From: Gigaspora margarita
Lineage: Eukaryota; Glomeromycota; Glomeromycetes; Diversisporales; Gigasporaceae
Length of the DNA: 64,000 bases
Direction of reading: 5' to 3'
Assembly (NCBI GenBank): GCA_009809945.1
Contig: WTPW01000318.1
Span: forward strand, 369,626-433,625
The position numbers and the translations under genes are program-made. The notes below the pieces were generated by a model that had not been told where the DNA came from, made no database searches, and saw nothing but the letters and a program-made list of their open reading frames with translations. Below, one piece after another: positions 10,848-21,802 of the stretch. How positions within the stretch are numbered: the first letter of the stretch is position 1; every line of letters starts with the position of its first letter.

Positions 10848-13084
10848 TTAATCACCCCACTCAATATCCGCATTAATTGATTCAATGTATGTAGAAGAAG
10901 TGTTAAAATTTATATACAGGTCTCTCCAAATGTCTATTTTTCTATTTAGCCTCTCAACTATTTTCTTTCTTTTCGTTTTCACCCTTTCGTCGTTCGTTTC
11001 TGGAGTTTCAGTTTCAGTTTTTTCTTGAACTAGTTCGTCTGTTATTGCCGCTGTGTAAGTACACCTTCTCTTCCATATTTGTTTGTACAGGCTGGTATTA
11101 ATCTTGTGGAGGACATAGCAGCTAAAGTTTCTTTTTCTTTTGGAGTCTTTCGCAAAGGCATTAATTCTTTTTTCGTCTTCTTTTGTTATAATTCCTGCGA
11201 GAGGATTTATCTCGATGCCTTCTTTATTTTTTTCTTTGTACAGTATATTGGTTAGATCTTTTGTCTTCTGTTCTGAAAAGCTGTTTGATTTTGTTAGTAT
11301 CTTTGTGACAGTTTTATAGATTAGTTGATATTTCGATACTTCATTGTCTCTATATTCTGTCCAGTGATCGTTGTTTTCAACATATTTCAAACATTTCCGA
11401 CAGATGTCTGATTTGTACTTCTTTTTATCCCTCTTGTACATATTTTCCATCGTTGGTAGTTCGTTTAAGAAGAACTTTACTTTGAATGATTTCGTGGCTG
11501 ATTCTTTGGGGCTCATACTTCTTTGAAAAGGGTTGCTTCCATAATTCAAGTAGTCTTGAAAAAGCTTTCAGTTGATCTTGTCTCGTCCATTATTCCATTT
11601 TTTAATCGTTCCTGGGATTGCCAATGAGTAGCGTTCGTCGCGTTTTGTATATTTCTAATGAATCTTCTGGGGTTTCCCGGGCATTGTTTCCCGTCCCATC
11701 TCATTACATATATATCATATCGTACATTGTCATGTTGGATATCTAGTACTCTTGTGTTCTCTGTATATCTGCTCATACTTGTAATATTTTCGTTATATAC
11801 TATATACCATTGCAGGTCTTTTCGAAGTACTATTGTATTTATTGTTGCCTAGTTCGTCCAATGTTTGTTTTTTCCTAGTAGACTGCTCACTCGCGCTATA
11901 GACTGTTCCACCCTTTGTTTTTCAAGTGTTCCTGCTATGCATTGATTCATCTCGATCATTACGTGTTGACCTTTTGGTATTACTAGGAGCACGGTAGTGA
12001 TTGCGTTCAGTATTAGTTTGGCCTTTGAAGGCCATGTCCTTGGTGCTTGACTGAATGTGATGTCTGAGTTATCTATTCTCCATGTTGCTACTAATTCACT
12101 CCTAATTTCATCGATTCGTTTTTTGGTTACTTCTATCTTCACTTTGTACGCTTTTCTTTTTAGTTGTTCTATCTTCCCCATTATCTCAATTAGCTCTGCC
12201 TGTATATTCTCTTCCTTAATTGCATTTAAAATGAGCTTCTGTTGTCTTCTTATCTTGGGGTTAAAGTGTAGTGTGATCTCTGAGTGTTTATTCTGGCTTT
12301 TTTCTTTTTCTGTAGGTTGTTTGACCATTTCTTTTAATACATTTAATTTCGCTCTCACACGTTTGTTACTGTCAATTTGCAACCCGTACAGGTCTATGTT
12401 TATTTCACGCGTAAATGCACAATTGACCCTATTTGGTATGTTTTTCAACTCGCAGCTATGGCATCTTGTTATTCTGTTGTTGTTGGTATTGTAGTTCCAG
12501 TGTTGAATTGACACCTTCTTTGTACTGACTCTCGAAACTCTACTGATTGTACCGTCAGTCATTAAGCACCAATTTTTCTCTCGATTTTCTAGTTTGTATA
12601 CTATTGCCGTATTCTGTTTCCTTTCACTCGAGACTACTTTCGTTAACCAACTTCTGCATCTATCTTGGATGACCTTATACCACCGTGGTTCTTTGCCTCT
12701 CAGAATCTTCTTTATGTTTTGTGTGATTTTGCTCCATTCCAGTTCCTCGTTGGCTTTTCCATTCATTATCTGTTGTATTGTATTTATCCCTAGCTGCATC
12801 AGTCTTTGCTTGATCTTTGCCGCCTGATTTATCCCTTTGATTAGTTCATTAATCGAGTCTCCTTCTAACGTGTTCGGTCTTGGCCATTCAGTCTGTGTAT
12901 TTCTTGTAAAGGTGATTCCATGCTCGTGGCATAATCTCAATATTTCTGCTATTCTGCAAGTATCATAGTTGCCTGCATATACACCTGGGTCTTGACTCAG
13001 TATGGAAGTACCATTGTCTGCTTTATTCTGTAATTGCTGTAGCATTAACTTAAATGCTGATTTGTTGAATGCCAGATAGTTCAA
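10848..13084 (-). pseudogene. LINE C-terminal region with RNase H-like segment, interrupted
   Basis: The frame 13084-11849 (411 aa) holds LMTDGT near its middle and, toward its end, a block beginning WPSKAKLILNAITTVLL and continuing with VIEMNQ-like residues. This resembles the RNase H pattern SSTRAELxAI...TDS, with Asn in place of the catalytic Asp. A TAG follows and two more frames continue (11776-11546 and 11549-10848). The last contains CRKCLKYVENNDHWTEY, which matches the CxxCxxxxExxxHxxxC finger of LINE C-termini, with Tyr replacing the last Cys. The final stop lies about 150 bases before the poly-A tail. Assignment of the RNase H segment is by pattern only. Confidence 0.7.
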
Positions 13085-13273
13085 TAGTCACATAATGATC
13101 GCTGTATGTTGTTGTAGCTGGATGTCTGCTACCTTCTTTAGACCATAGATTCTATTGTGCCAAAAGGTTGAACTTGGTGCCGATTTGGATATCAGTGCCT
13201 TNTTTTTGGTAATTTGTGTGTACCGATTTGTGATATCCTTGCATAGGTTGTGTGATAATCTTGTGTTTTGAAT

Positions 13274-14527
13274 TCAGTACGCAATCCTCGATAGGACAAC
13301 ACAATTCACAATGTAGTTACATTGTTTTTCTGTTATTATTGCGTTTCTCATACAGTTCAGGGCCATATTCACCTCTTTAACTATCTGTTTATGTATTTTC
13401 TTATGTGATTTGTCAAGTGTAAACCAACAACTCAACACTTTGAATGTTTCCTTCTTGTCTATGGGTATGATTTCTTGCTTGTTGTAAGTTATGTGTTGCT
13501 GATCAGCTTTGTTACTGGCGGTTGCCAGTACTGACTTAGTGGGGTTCACCCTGATTCCTGCAAACTCATAAAATAGTTCAGTGGTCTGCAAAATGTCCTG
13601 TAATTTCTCTCTAGTGTCTGCGATCTATACTGTATCGTCCATGTAAGCTATTGTAGAGAATCTATTTTTTATCACTTCTTCCTGGTGGTGTTTCATTATT
13701 ACTTTTGCTGATAAAGAGTAACCTTCGAACTGTTTGTCAATTTTGGAAATCAGAGGGTCGTAGTATATCCTCCATAACAGGGGTGATATCGTTTCTTCTT
13801 GGTCGACCCCGTCTCTGATCTCGTACCAATCTGTGTTGCCATGGTTTGTTATAACATAATTTTTTCGGTCTTTGAAAATTTCTTCTATCAAATCTACAAT
13901 AGATCTCGGGATTCTTATTCATTTGAGTGCTTCTTTTAAGAGTGGAATATGGACTGAATCGTATGCTTTTGACATACCCTGTGCTAGTATCCATAGCTGT
14001 TTGTCGTTCAGTTAGCTGTTCTCAATGGCACACATCAGTGTGTTTATAAGTAGCATGGTTGAAGTGTTAGGAAGTGCCACGTGATTGCAATCATTTAATA
14101 TTTCGTATTTGTACAGTACAGCACTTAATCGTCGTGTGATGGCTTTTGTGAACAGTTTCCTCACATGCTTGATTAGTGTTATAGATCTAGTTTGGTTTAA
14201 ATCACCATTAAATACACTCTTTTTTGATATTGGATAGATGGCGCTTTTTTTTCATGACTTGAGAATCGTCTTGAATTTCAAACACGCGTTAAAAATGTCT
14301 ATTATGAGTTGTTTGACTTTTGGTCCAATATGTTTTAACATCTCATTTGAAATCTGTGAGGGCCCAGTTGCCTTTTTTATGGGTGCGTCTTTAATTAGCG
14401 CTTCTATTTCTACCATATTGAAGTCTACCTCTAAACTAGAGTACCACTCCTTGTTTATACTTTGTATGGGTTCATACTCCTCTTTCCAGCTTTCCCAGAG
14501 CATTGTATTTGGTGAATTGTGCCTTGT
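13274..14527 (-). pseudogene. LINE reverse transcriptase domain, broken, catalytic Asp lost
   Basis: RT motifs occur in order. KKATGPSQISNEML is in the fingers (about 14390), then QTRSITLIKHVRKLFTKAI. Motif A reads QGMSKAYDSV near 13970, where LINE families normally have Asp in place of the Gly. DGVDQEETISPLLWRIYYDPL-type sequence (near 13790) corresponds to the QGxxLSPLLF region. Motif C reads AYMDD near 13640. A thumb-like IRVNPTKSVL follows (about 13555). At least three stops and several frame changes lie within. The motif A substitution alone would remove polymerase activity if it is real. The YMDD box is intact. Confidence 0.88.
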
Positions 14528-15232
14528 TCATCTTTGATAGTGACCTTTGACCTCTGATTTGATGCCGTTCTCACTTGTAATCACCTCGTTGGGCTTGACT
14601 ATATTGTGGAATATGACCTTATCTACTCTTCTCTTTAGTACACTATTGATCATTTGCCTTGTACTTGTCACGAAGTTCCCATATCTTTTGTCAACGTAGT
14701 AGTTAATCTGGTCTCTGTGTTGTATTTTGTTTTCTAACGCTCTAGCCTTTCTGATCCCTTTCTGATATTGCTTGAGTCTATGTATCCATTCTTCAATGTC
14801 CCGTTTTTCTGGTTTTTCATAGATGAAGCTTGGGATATTCAGGTTCGCAAGCTTGTTTATCTGTGATATTTCTCTATTAATTTCGTTCGCATTTTTTAAC
14901 TTCTCCAATTTAAAGGCTCTAATCAGCTTGCTCGTCTTTCTTAACCCACTGTGAAGCTTCGTTGCTAATACTGAAAACTCATACGATACTCTTGGTCTGG
15001 TTTTGGTTCTTGGTATCAGTTGCTTGCTTACCGTACATAGATCATTTGCTAGTTTATTCCAAGTCTTGTCTAAGTCTATGCTGTTTTCAATTGTTCGGTA
15101 TGCCCCTTCTACTACTCTCGCTTCAAGTGTCTTTTTGAACTCCTCCTAGTTCTCATCGTTCATCTGCTCGTACTTGTATATCCATCTGCCTTTTCTTTTA
15201 CACTGCTTTGTGTCTAGAATCACTTCGGTATT
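14528..15232 (-). pseudogene. LINE linker between endonuclease and RT, with stops
   Basis: Reading continues in frame past the endonuclease stop, with a charged helical linker (for example LEKLKNANEINREISQINKL). An open part from 14908 to 14528 has 126 residues. Lys, Arg, Asn and Gln are abundant, as usual between endonuclease and RT in LINEs. It ends at a stop immediately before a frame change into the RT fingers. No separate function can be assigned. Confidence 0.7.
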
Positions 15233-16131
15233 CTAGCTCATACTTAGTATCTTGTGATCACTGTCTGTTATTTCTGCTGAGTCTTGTACTTTTAGTTTAT
15301 TACATGATGCCAATATTTGTACTGAGGACCATATGTCATCGATTTGACTACTTCTATTGGGGCCGTACCAGGTATCTTCCTCTATTCCGAAATAGTCGAT
15401 CGCACTTTCTAGGCCTACGCTTCTCATACTAGTGAATATTTTTGGTAAACGCTTGTTTAACTTCTTTCGGTCTATATTGAAATCTCCCATTACAATTACT
15501 TCAAGCCTGTTCTTTCTCGCGTTATGTATCCAGTCCAGTACTTGCTTTTCTGTATTCTGTCTTAATGACTCGTTATTACATGGTAGGTACACTGATATTA
15601 TTCTAACTTGTCTTTTGTGAGGAAAGTGTAGGTCTACCGTGAGAGCTGTACCTTTACCTTCTGAATATTATTGATATAGTGTTGGAGGTACCTGGCTATT
15701 GCCAGAGCTGTTCCCAAACTTGACTCATTTTTTCTTGCTATCTGTGTGTTGCAGTTTGAGGTGTATACAATATTGTGGGGATATTTGTTTTCTAGTACGT
15801 TTGAATGCTGTGACTCTGCTAGCTTGGTCTCCGTCCAGCTCACAATGTAAAGGTTTTCTTCGTAGCAGTGATCTATCCATAATTGTTGTTTCAAACTAAG
15901 GTTTACCCCTCTAACGTTGTGTGTTGCTATATTTATATATTGTTGAAACTCGTCAAGCATACCCCTTAATGCCACATTTCCTTGCAGTCTCTGATTATCA
16001 TTTGTGTTACTTCCCCTTATCTTCGCATGTATTTGGCTTGTGTATTTATGTATATCAGCTAATTGTTCCCCGTTTGGGTCTTGTGTTATTGTTTGTGCAT
16101 CCATCATTTGGTAGGTTGAAATAGGTTTCAT
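15233..16131 (-). pseudogene. LINE AP-like endonuclease domain, frameshifted
   Basis: The N-terminal half (16131 to about 15650) carries NIATHNVRG and DHCYEENLYIVSWTETK, matching the early Asn and Glu motifs of exonuclease-endonuclease-phosphatase domains. A frame change near 15650 moves the reading into the second half, which has VMGDFNID (the GDFN motif), SSQIDDIW, and the terminal ITDSDH (SDH motif). The family uses this domain to nick target DNA and prime reverse transcription. A TAG at 15233 ends the frame early; downstream sequence in the same frame still reads like the RT linker. The catalytic motifs appear preserved, so the damage is mainly frame and stop mutations. Confidence 0.85.
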
Positions 16132-16193
16132 TCCGGGAGGGGTAAATTGTTTAGTGCGTTTAGATGTGGTGGTAGTACTGTGATTCCGAATTG

Positions 16194-16604
16194 CTATAGT
16201 AGAATTTCCATTGCTCTAGGTAAATTGTCATAAGATGACACAGGAAATATGTCATTATCTTGTATGTTGTGCTCGAATAGGTATTCTTTCATTTTCTCGA
16301 TTGAGTCAGGCAGTATATCAAATTCCTTATCTTCTGTTTGATGGTCTTCTTTAATATCTATCCAGCTATCTGGGATTTTCCTGAAGAAATAATGATGTCT
16401 TAGCAAGCGTACTGTCTCTATTAGACGCTTGGGTGTTTCAATGGGAAGTGTCAAGTTGAGGTCTAATTGTAAGGGGTCTTCCAGTAGAGCCGGTTTATCT
16501 GTCGGGTTCAAATCTGAGTATTCACTTGGGAGTAGTATTGGGTATCTGTATTTGTGCTCAATTTCTTTTAAGAATTCACATAGCTCATCTTTTTTGTTTA
16601 TCAA
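16194..16604 (-). CDS. unknown ORF at the LINE 5' end (136 aa)
   Basis: This is the first open frame of the LINE, starting 24 bases inside the proposed 5' end and ending in a TAG 62 bases before the next frame's ATG, in a different frame. The protein is acidic with hydrophobic and charged blocks (for example ELCEFLKEIEHKYRYP and IPDSWIDIKEDHQ). I see no zinc knuckle or RNA-binding motif of the kind common in LINE ORF1. It could be a degenerate or lineage-specific ORF1, or an exon of a neighbouring host gene picked up by the element. Its position inside the flanking repeats favours the first. Confidence 0.5.
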   Translation of the reverse strand: MINKKDELCEFLKEIEHKYRYPILLPSEYSDLNPTDKPALLEDPLQLDLNLTLPIETPKRLIETVRLLRHHYFFRKIPDSWIDIKEDHQTEDKEFDILPDSIEKMKEYLFEHNIQDNDIFPVSSYDNLPRAMEILL

Positions 16605-17066
16605 AAACTCATATGTGTTTTCTGCATTTTTTTTATTTTGTAGTGGTACATAAATAAATTTTACTTAACAAAAGGAGTTTCCATAATTTACTGAGGTGTC
16701 ACACAGACTAATTAATCAAAACTATGTCTGATAACTATGTGATTTATTATATTGCATATTTTTTACATTACACAAAGCAAATTAATTTACTTCTATACAC
16801 CTTATCTGATTTTATTAAATTCATATAAAAATCGATATTTTAGTTATTTTAAAAAGTATCAACCTATTATATAGGCATGCAATCACCCTGAAATTTTTAT
16901 CAGTTATTTATATAAAGTCAAAGAATAAAACTATGTTTTTATATTTTCTATTAATATGTGAGTTTTGAATATTCACATTATAGAATACTTGAAAATTCAT
17001 AATTAGGATGAAAAAATTTATATTAAACATATAAATTGAAAATTATTAGAACTTTAATGAAAAATT

Positions 17067-17155
17067 GGGTGTGGCGACATAGTGTAGCTGACTTGTTGTT
17101 ACCCCCAAGCCTATGTAACGAGACGGGCTGAGTTCGATTCCCACCAAGGGAAAAA
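17067..17155 (+). promoter_or_regulatory. internal Pol III promoter (tRNA-like A and B boxes) of the SINE
   Basis: GTGGCGACATAGTGTAGCTG resembles the A box region of a tRNA D-arm. GAGTTCGATTCC about 55 bases downstream matches the B box consensus GGTTCGANNCC with the GGG/CCC T-stem partly preserved. The rest does not fold as a normal tRNA, so it is a tRNA-derived promoter and not a functional tRNA gene. Confidence 0.75.
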
Positions 17156-18206
17156 TCTACTTTTAACATTACACTATCTGCATTACAGTGTGACTGCATC
17201 CTGCAATACAAAGTCAGGTTAGTAGATCTGTAACCTGGATCACACTGATTATCGAGAGCCAACTGACTTGTATGATGTTATACAAGGGAAAAGGAAGTGA
17301 CCAGGTAACTGGAAGCAGACTGACTTGGGTACTGTTACATGAGGGAAAAGAAGACACAGAAATCCTGGGGACAAGTAGGATAAAACAGGAAATGGGCTTG
17401 GGCAAGACCCGAGTGAAGAGGTAGCAGGACTTTCAATGGTACTACAGGAACCAAATGGTAACTGACCAGAAAACTGGACAGGCAAGAGCCTCTATGGCAA
17501 AAAGAGGCATACCAACCTGGCCGCCGGAGTTACACTAGAGGAAAAGGACCTATGTTATAGAAGTAGGGACCAAGGAAAGGGAGACTATAAGGCACCTAAA
17601 GCCTGGCTGACTGATCCTTCCGGGCCAACTGGATTGGTAGTTTGGAATTCTGGGGAAAAGGAACCTGGTAAGGGAATGGAGTACTGGGGTTCAGTGAACT
17701 TCACAAGAACAGTAATAGGTAACAGTAGCAGTTTAAGGATAATCTCTGACTGCAAGTGGTCCACCTCAGTAGATGCGTAAGTTACTGAAAATGTAGGTTA
17801 GCACTAGAAACGGTAAAGGCTCTACCAAGTTTTCCCCGAGGATAACTAACCAGGAATGCCTGGCTGGGTCCTAAGGACTACGGATAAGCATCTAGAACGG
17901 TCTGACTGACTTATATAACAGGATTTGTTCTGGTGATACAAGATGGGTTTGGCAGAAGGAACAGAAGATCAGAGGGTTTAAATAGGCAATGCCGGTATGC
18001 AGGTTGCAGGTATAGCAGCTAGTGTAGAACCTTAGATGGCTACTTAAATAGGCAACTAAAAGTTGCAGGTGTGGCTAGTTGTACTCTCTTCAATGTAACA
18101 AATGCCGGTGCATCCCCATGTGGGTCACTGATGCCCCTAATATCTTGAATAAAAAATTCCTAAGTCCCAAGGTGAGCACTTTAACACCAAAAAAAAAAAA
18201 AAAAAA
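17067..18206 (+). mobile_element. large tRNA-derived SINE, about 1.14 kb
   Basis: A tRNA-like 5' head is followed by a long unrelated body and a poly-A tract (about 18189-18206). It is flanked by a 16-bp target-site duplication ACTTTAATGAAAAATT at 17051-17066 and its one-mismatch copy at 18207-18222. The body is much richer in G and C than the flanks and contains loosely repeated phrases such as GACTGACTTG and AGGGAAAAG. No coding frame is convincing. Poly-A tail plus long duplication indicates LINE-driven retrotransposition. At over 1 kb it is unusually long for a SINE. It could instead be a non-coding RNA retrocopy fused to a tRNA-like head. Confidence 0.82.
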
Positions 18207-18463
18207 ACTTTAATAAAAAATTAAATATAGCTACTTTGAAACAGTTCTGATGAACAGTTTTCAATTAAAAAAAATTAGAAAAATAAGTGCAATATTTAAG
18301 TGATACCTTTAGAATTATGTGCTTTTCTTTATAATTAAGTGAAGTAAAATTCATTTGAGTATTTATTTTAATTTTACTAATAAAAATCTGCAATATGATA
18401 AATTACATAGTTATTGGACATAGTTTTGGTTAATTAGTCTATGTGATACTCTAATAATTTATG

Positions 18464-18975
18464 TAATAGAGACCTTGCAGATAATACTATGTATTATAAT
18501 TTGTATTATCTTTAAGATCCATGTGCCAATACAAGTTAAATGTAAATTAATAATCCTAACTGTTGTGAAAAAGAGATTATATTAGCAAATTATAAAATAA
18601 ACTTGCACAAGCAATATTTTTTTTGACAAAATTAAAAGGTGACTCTTATATTAAATTATAAAAAAGTAAGCAATTTTTTCAAAACGAACTTTTGTTTTGA
18701 TGTTACAAGTTTGTATTACATTGCATCAATTCTTAATTCACTATGAGCATTGTTTGCATAGCCAATATATATTTATATACTAAAAGCATTATTCATGTAG
18801 TTAAAATATATATTATATAGATAATATATGTAAATGAGTTTATAATTTTCAAAACATTTTAGCAAATTACTAAGTTTTTTACTTTTACAACTTTCGATTG
18901 AAACCGCTAAAATTTGGAAAATTATTAAAGTCATCAAATTTTTTTAACAAAAAAATATTCTATTTCACACAATAT
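18464..18975. other. AT-rich intergenic DNA, no gene seen
   Basis: No supported feature. Confidence 0.5.
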
Positions 18976-18976
18976 G

Positions 18977-19195
18977 CTATAGAGCCACAAGTCAAGAACA
19001 AAGAGAAGCTGATACAGCACAAAAGCATAGAAAAAGAGCCACAGAAATATCAGAACAATATCAATATTGACAACAAAAGAAAGTTATTGCAAGACACCAA
19101 TAGCAGTCTAACAAAAGTGAAGCACAGTATTTACACTGAATCAGAATAAAGCTTCTAACTATAGACAATATCAAACAAATAAGCATCAGCTATGT
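18977..19195 (+). pseudogene. decayed Arg/Glu/Gln-repeat coding remnant
   Basis: In one plus-strand frame, through several stops, the sequence reads RATSQEQREADTAQKHRK, then RATEISEQYQY and more Gln/Lys/Arg-rich segments with a period near 20 residues. This resembles the RxxExxEQRxxR repeats that often precede PIF1-like helicases in fungal Helitrons. The match is by eye only and no helicase follows. A second frame (18898-19149, 83 aa) is open over the same DNA but has no repeat logic. I call it a probable old coding fragment. Confidence 0.3.
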
Positions 19196-19800
19196 AATTG
19201 GAATATATGCCAAAAATGTCATATATAGAGAAGCTTTAATTTTATAAGTTAGCTCTTTTTTTATATGTTTTCTCGCACTTATTATTACATTGTTTTTTTA
19301 TAATATTACCAAAATAATCTCATATGCTTCTAATTTATTTTGATTTAAACAATCTAAAGACTTTTAAATTACTATGCTTCACCAAATATTTGAGTTTCAT
19401 AAAAACTACCATATCTGATATGTAATCTTATAGCTTCTTTTAAAAAATAACAAAATAACTATTATTTTATGAAGTCTACTTAGTTATCAATTAGTTGAAA
19501 TTTTAATAAAAGGCTTACATACATATATATTATCTAAGAGGTAAACAGTAGACTTTACTAATATTTCTCAATTAAAGCAAAGCAAAGAAATTACATGCCT
19601 TTATCAGGTAAGTATTTTATTAGCATAGATATGTTACTCATATTTTTCTTTATATTACACTTTTGCCTCTTAGTTAATTACTAATTATATTATTTTACCA
19701 TTGTATTAAATCATGACATTTTTAATGCTTTATTATTATATAATTAACTTTAGTAATATAGATTTATACGTCATCAATTATGCAATCAAGTCATCTTTGT
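19196..19800. other. AT-rich intergenic DNA, no gene seen
   Basis: No supported feature. Confidence 0.5.
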
Positions 19801-19993
19801 TAGAGCTTGGACCCGTCAACCACATATCCGGATATGCACACAAATAACTGTGCATTCGGATGCTATAAATGTCTCATGGATAACAACCCTTATCTGCCAG
19901 TTTCCAAAAGGATAACCTAACAAGTATCTGCAGATATCTGCAGGTATTTGCGGGTATCCACGAGTACCCGTGGGTAGATATGTACTATTAATT

Positions 19994-20092
19994 TCACTAC
20001 AACGGCAGGAATAAGGGGTAAATCCTGGAGGCCCGAAGGGCCTCCAGCAGGCTGAAAATCTACTGGGCCATTTCCTGTAGCAGCGAAATAAG
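19994..20092. repeat. nested small inverted-repeat element with GC hairpin
   Basis: Imperfect inverted ends TTTCACTACAACGGCAGGAA and TTCCTGTAGCAGCGAAA enclose a perfect 10-bp stem CTGGAGGCCC-GAA-GGGCCTCCAG at 20025-20047. It is the most GC-rich hairpin in the region. Confidence 0.6.
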
Positions 20093-20526
20093 AGTATTAT
20101 TCTTCATTTTTATATAATGTTATGACTGGAATCACTACTTTGATCAATAAAAAAATCGAGTTTCTAGCAATACTTGTTATTTTCCCAGAATTCCAGAAAA
20201 TTACAAGCACATTGCTAGATGCTAGATTTTTTTTACTGATTAAAGTAGTGACTATAAGTGTAAACCACGTCATGCGATCATTTTTTTCGATCTAATACCG
20301 TAACTAACTTTCATATACTATCCAACCAATTCACAAAAAATTTAGTGCCAAAAGTTCTCAATAACTTATGAAATGATTTCAATCAATACAATAATATTTA
20401 CACACATTGATTAATCCGTATCCTTATTTCACTGCCCATTTTTTGAATCGTTGTGTCTAGATCATCTATCATGCCTGTTTTGTGCAACCTTTATTCAACG
20501 GTTATTTATTTTAATCGAGATGTGCT

Positions 20527-20615
20527 AATGCTAAAGCCTTGTAGTGATTATTAACAGATGAATAAATTAACATCAGCGGCAAATATATATAATACTACAG
20601 GGCTTTAGTGCATCT
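20527..20615. repeat. small inverted repeat
   Basis: The left arm GCTAAAGCCTTGTAGT (about 20532) is mirrored by ACTACAGGGCTTTAGTGC (about 20594-20611), with an AT-rich loop. It is probably a tiny MITE inside the larger element. Confidence 0.5.
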
Positions 20616-20973
20616 TTAGTATAGTATTTTCATCAAATAAATCACACACTGATTAGCATAAATAAGGTATAGTTAAATTAGTAAGTATCGATATTTATGA
20701 ATTAAATAGCATAACAGATAAAGGTTAATAATATTCGTTATACCTATAATATAACTCGAATATAAAATGAGGTTGAATATTATTTTGTATTTTACCTATT
20801 TTGTCATCACGATACCCGAAGTTATCCAGTTTATCTGGATATCTGTGGACTATCTGATTATCCGTAAGGGTTATCCGGTTATCCGCAAATTAAATGTTAG
20901 CAGTTTTCCGGATACAACTTTCGTAAAAAGGATACCCCTAAACAGATAAACAGATATCCGGGTCCAAGCTCTA

Positions 20974-21800
20974 ATCTTTGTGTTTATGACTATAATGTAA
21001 TACATGTGTATCTCATGATAGTTCAAACAATCTAATCTTATCATATTCTTACAAACTGCACTATTTACTGTGTTTCAGATTGAATCAGATGTTCATAATT
21101 AATAAATCAACATTAATAGTTAACATTTTTATATCTATTATTGTATATCACCCTATAAAAAAATAAGTTATTTGTTGTCCTATATATTAGACAAAATAAC
21201 TGCACACAAAAATTATAGTTTTGAACCAAAATCTATTGATTATTGTTGTAAATTATTTAGATTTTGCTATTAATAAATTTTTAGCATCTAAAAATTTTTA
21301 ATATTTCAACATTTTTTTATTTATTTAAATACACTCTTATACTTATTCATTATTTACTGTACTTTTTTTTTGTATAATTACTATAGCACGGATGTAAGGA
21401 CGTGTCTAACTACTAGTTGCTATAACATTTTATAATATCATTAGTTGCAAACAAGTAATCAAAATTGTATCCTATAAAATTTAAAAAAAAAATATTTTTT
21501 TAGCAAAGTTTGCTTTACATGCACATTTTTAGGGCCCATAAGCAATATTAATTTCACTTTACTTCTAATAACCTTTTTTTAAATAGCCTTTAATAGAAAA
21601 AACTATTTGTTAGTAAATACACAACCTTCAAACAACTATAAATCTCTTTTTTTTAAATGATTTTAGAACATTAGCTAAGTATCTTTAAAAATTATGAGTT
21701 TGTATAATTTTTATAGAGACTAAATTCTGTGATCTGTATAAAATTACATATGTATAACATGATACTAAATACCCTACCCTTAAATAAATTAATTGATAAT
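20974..21800. other. AT-rich intergenic DNA, no gene seen
   Basis: No supported feature. Confidence 0.5.
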
Positions 21801-21802
21801 CT

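Larger units (their letters stand above)
10677..16628 (-). mobile_element. LINE (non-LTR retrotransposon), near full length but broken
   Basis: The element reads on the minus strand from about 16628 to a poly-A tail seen as poly-T at 10677-10700. A 13-bp match TTTTTTATTTTGT lies on both flanks (10665-10677, 16629-16641). It fits a target-site duplication but is low in complexity. In order the element holds an unknown N-terminal ORF, an AP-type endonuclease, a linker, a reverse transcriptase, and a C-terminal part with an RNase H-like segment and a CxxC...H motif. Stops and frame changes interrupt it throughout, so this copy is dead. Base composition is clearly less AT-rich than the flanks. 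The order APE-RT-RNase H is that of the I/Tad1-like LINE groups; the exact clade is not determined. Confidence 0.9.
16682..18463. mobile_element. TIR element split by a SINE insertion
   Basis: Bases 16682-16740 and 18405-18463 are inverted copies (left arm includes GACTAATTAATCAAAACTAT, right arm ATAGTTTTGGTTAATTAGTC). Between them is AT-rich DNA interrupted by the SINE at 17067-18206. Without the SINE and one target duplication the element would be about 620 bp. No transposase is seen, and flank duplications are not clear. Confidence 0.65.
19803..20971. mobile_element. TA-target TIR element, about 1.17 kb, with nested inverted repeats
   Basis: The ends GAGCTTGGACCCG and CGGGTCCAAGCTC are exact inverted copies, bounded by TA on both sides (19801-19802, 20972-20973). 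Behind them, about 170 bp on each side are rich in TATCCGGATATG- and GGGTATCC-like words and pair imperfectly. The centre holds a nested inverted repeat near 19994-20092, a GC hairpin (20025-20047) and another inverted repeat near 20527-20612. A 60-residue open frame on the right arm has no recognisable domain. It is a non-autonomous foldback, probably of the Tc1/mariner superfamily. Confidence 0.78.

Noticed and set aside
12057-12827. Plus-strand open frames opposite the LINE C-terminal part
   Set aside because: They lie antisense to frames with RT/RNase H-like content and are hydrophobic shadows without motifs.
17067-17155. A functional tRNA gene
   Set aside because: The A and B boxes are present, but acceptor and anticodon arms do not close, and the sequence continues into a long SINE body with a poly-A tail.
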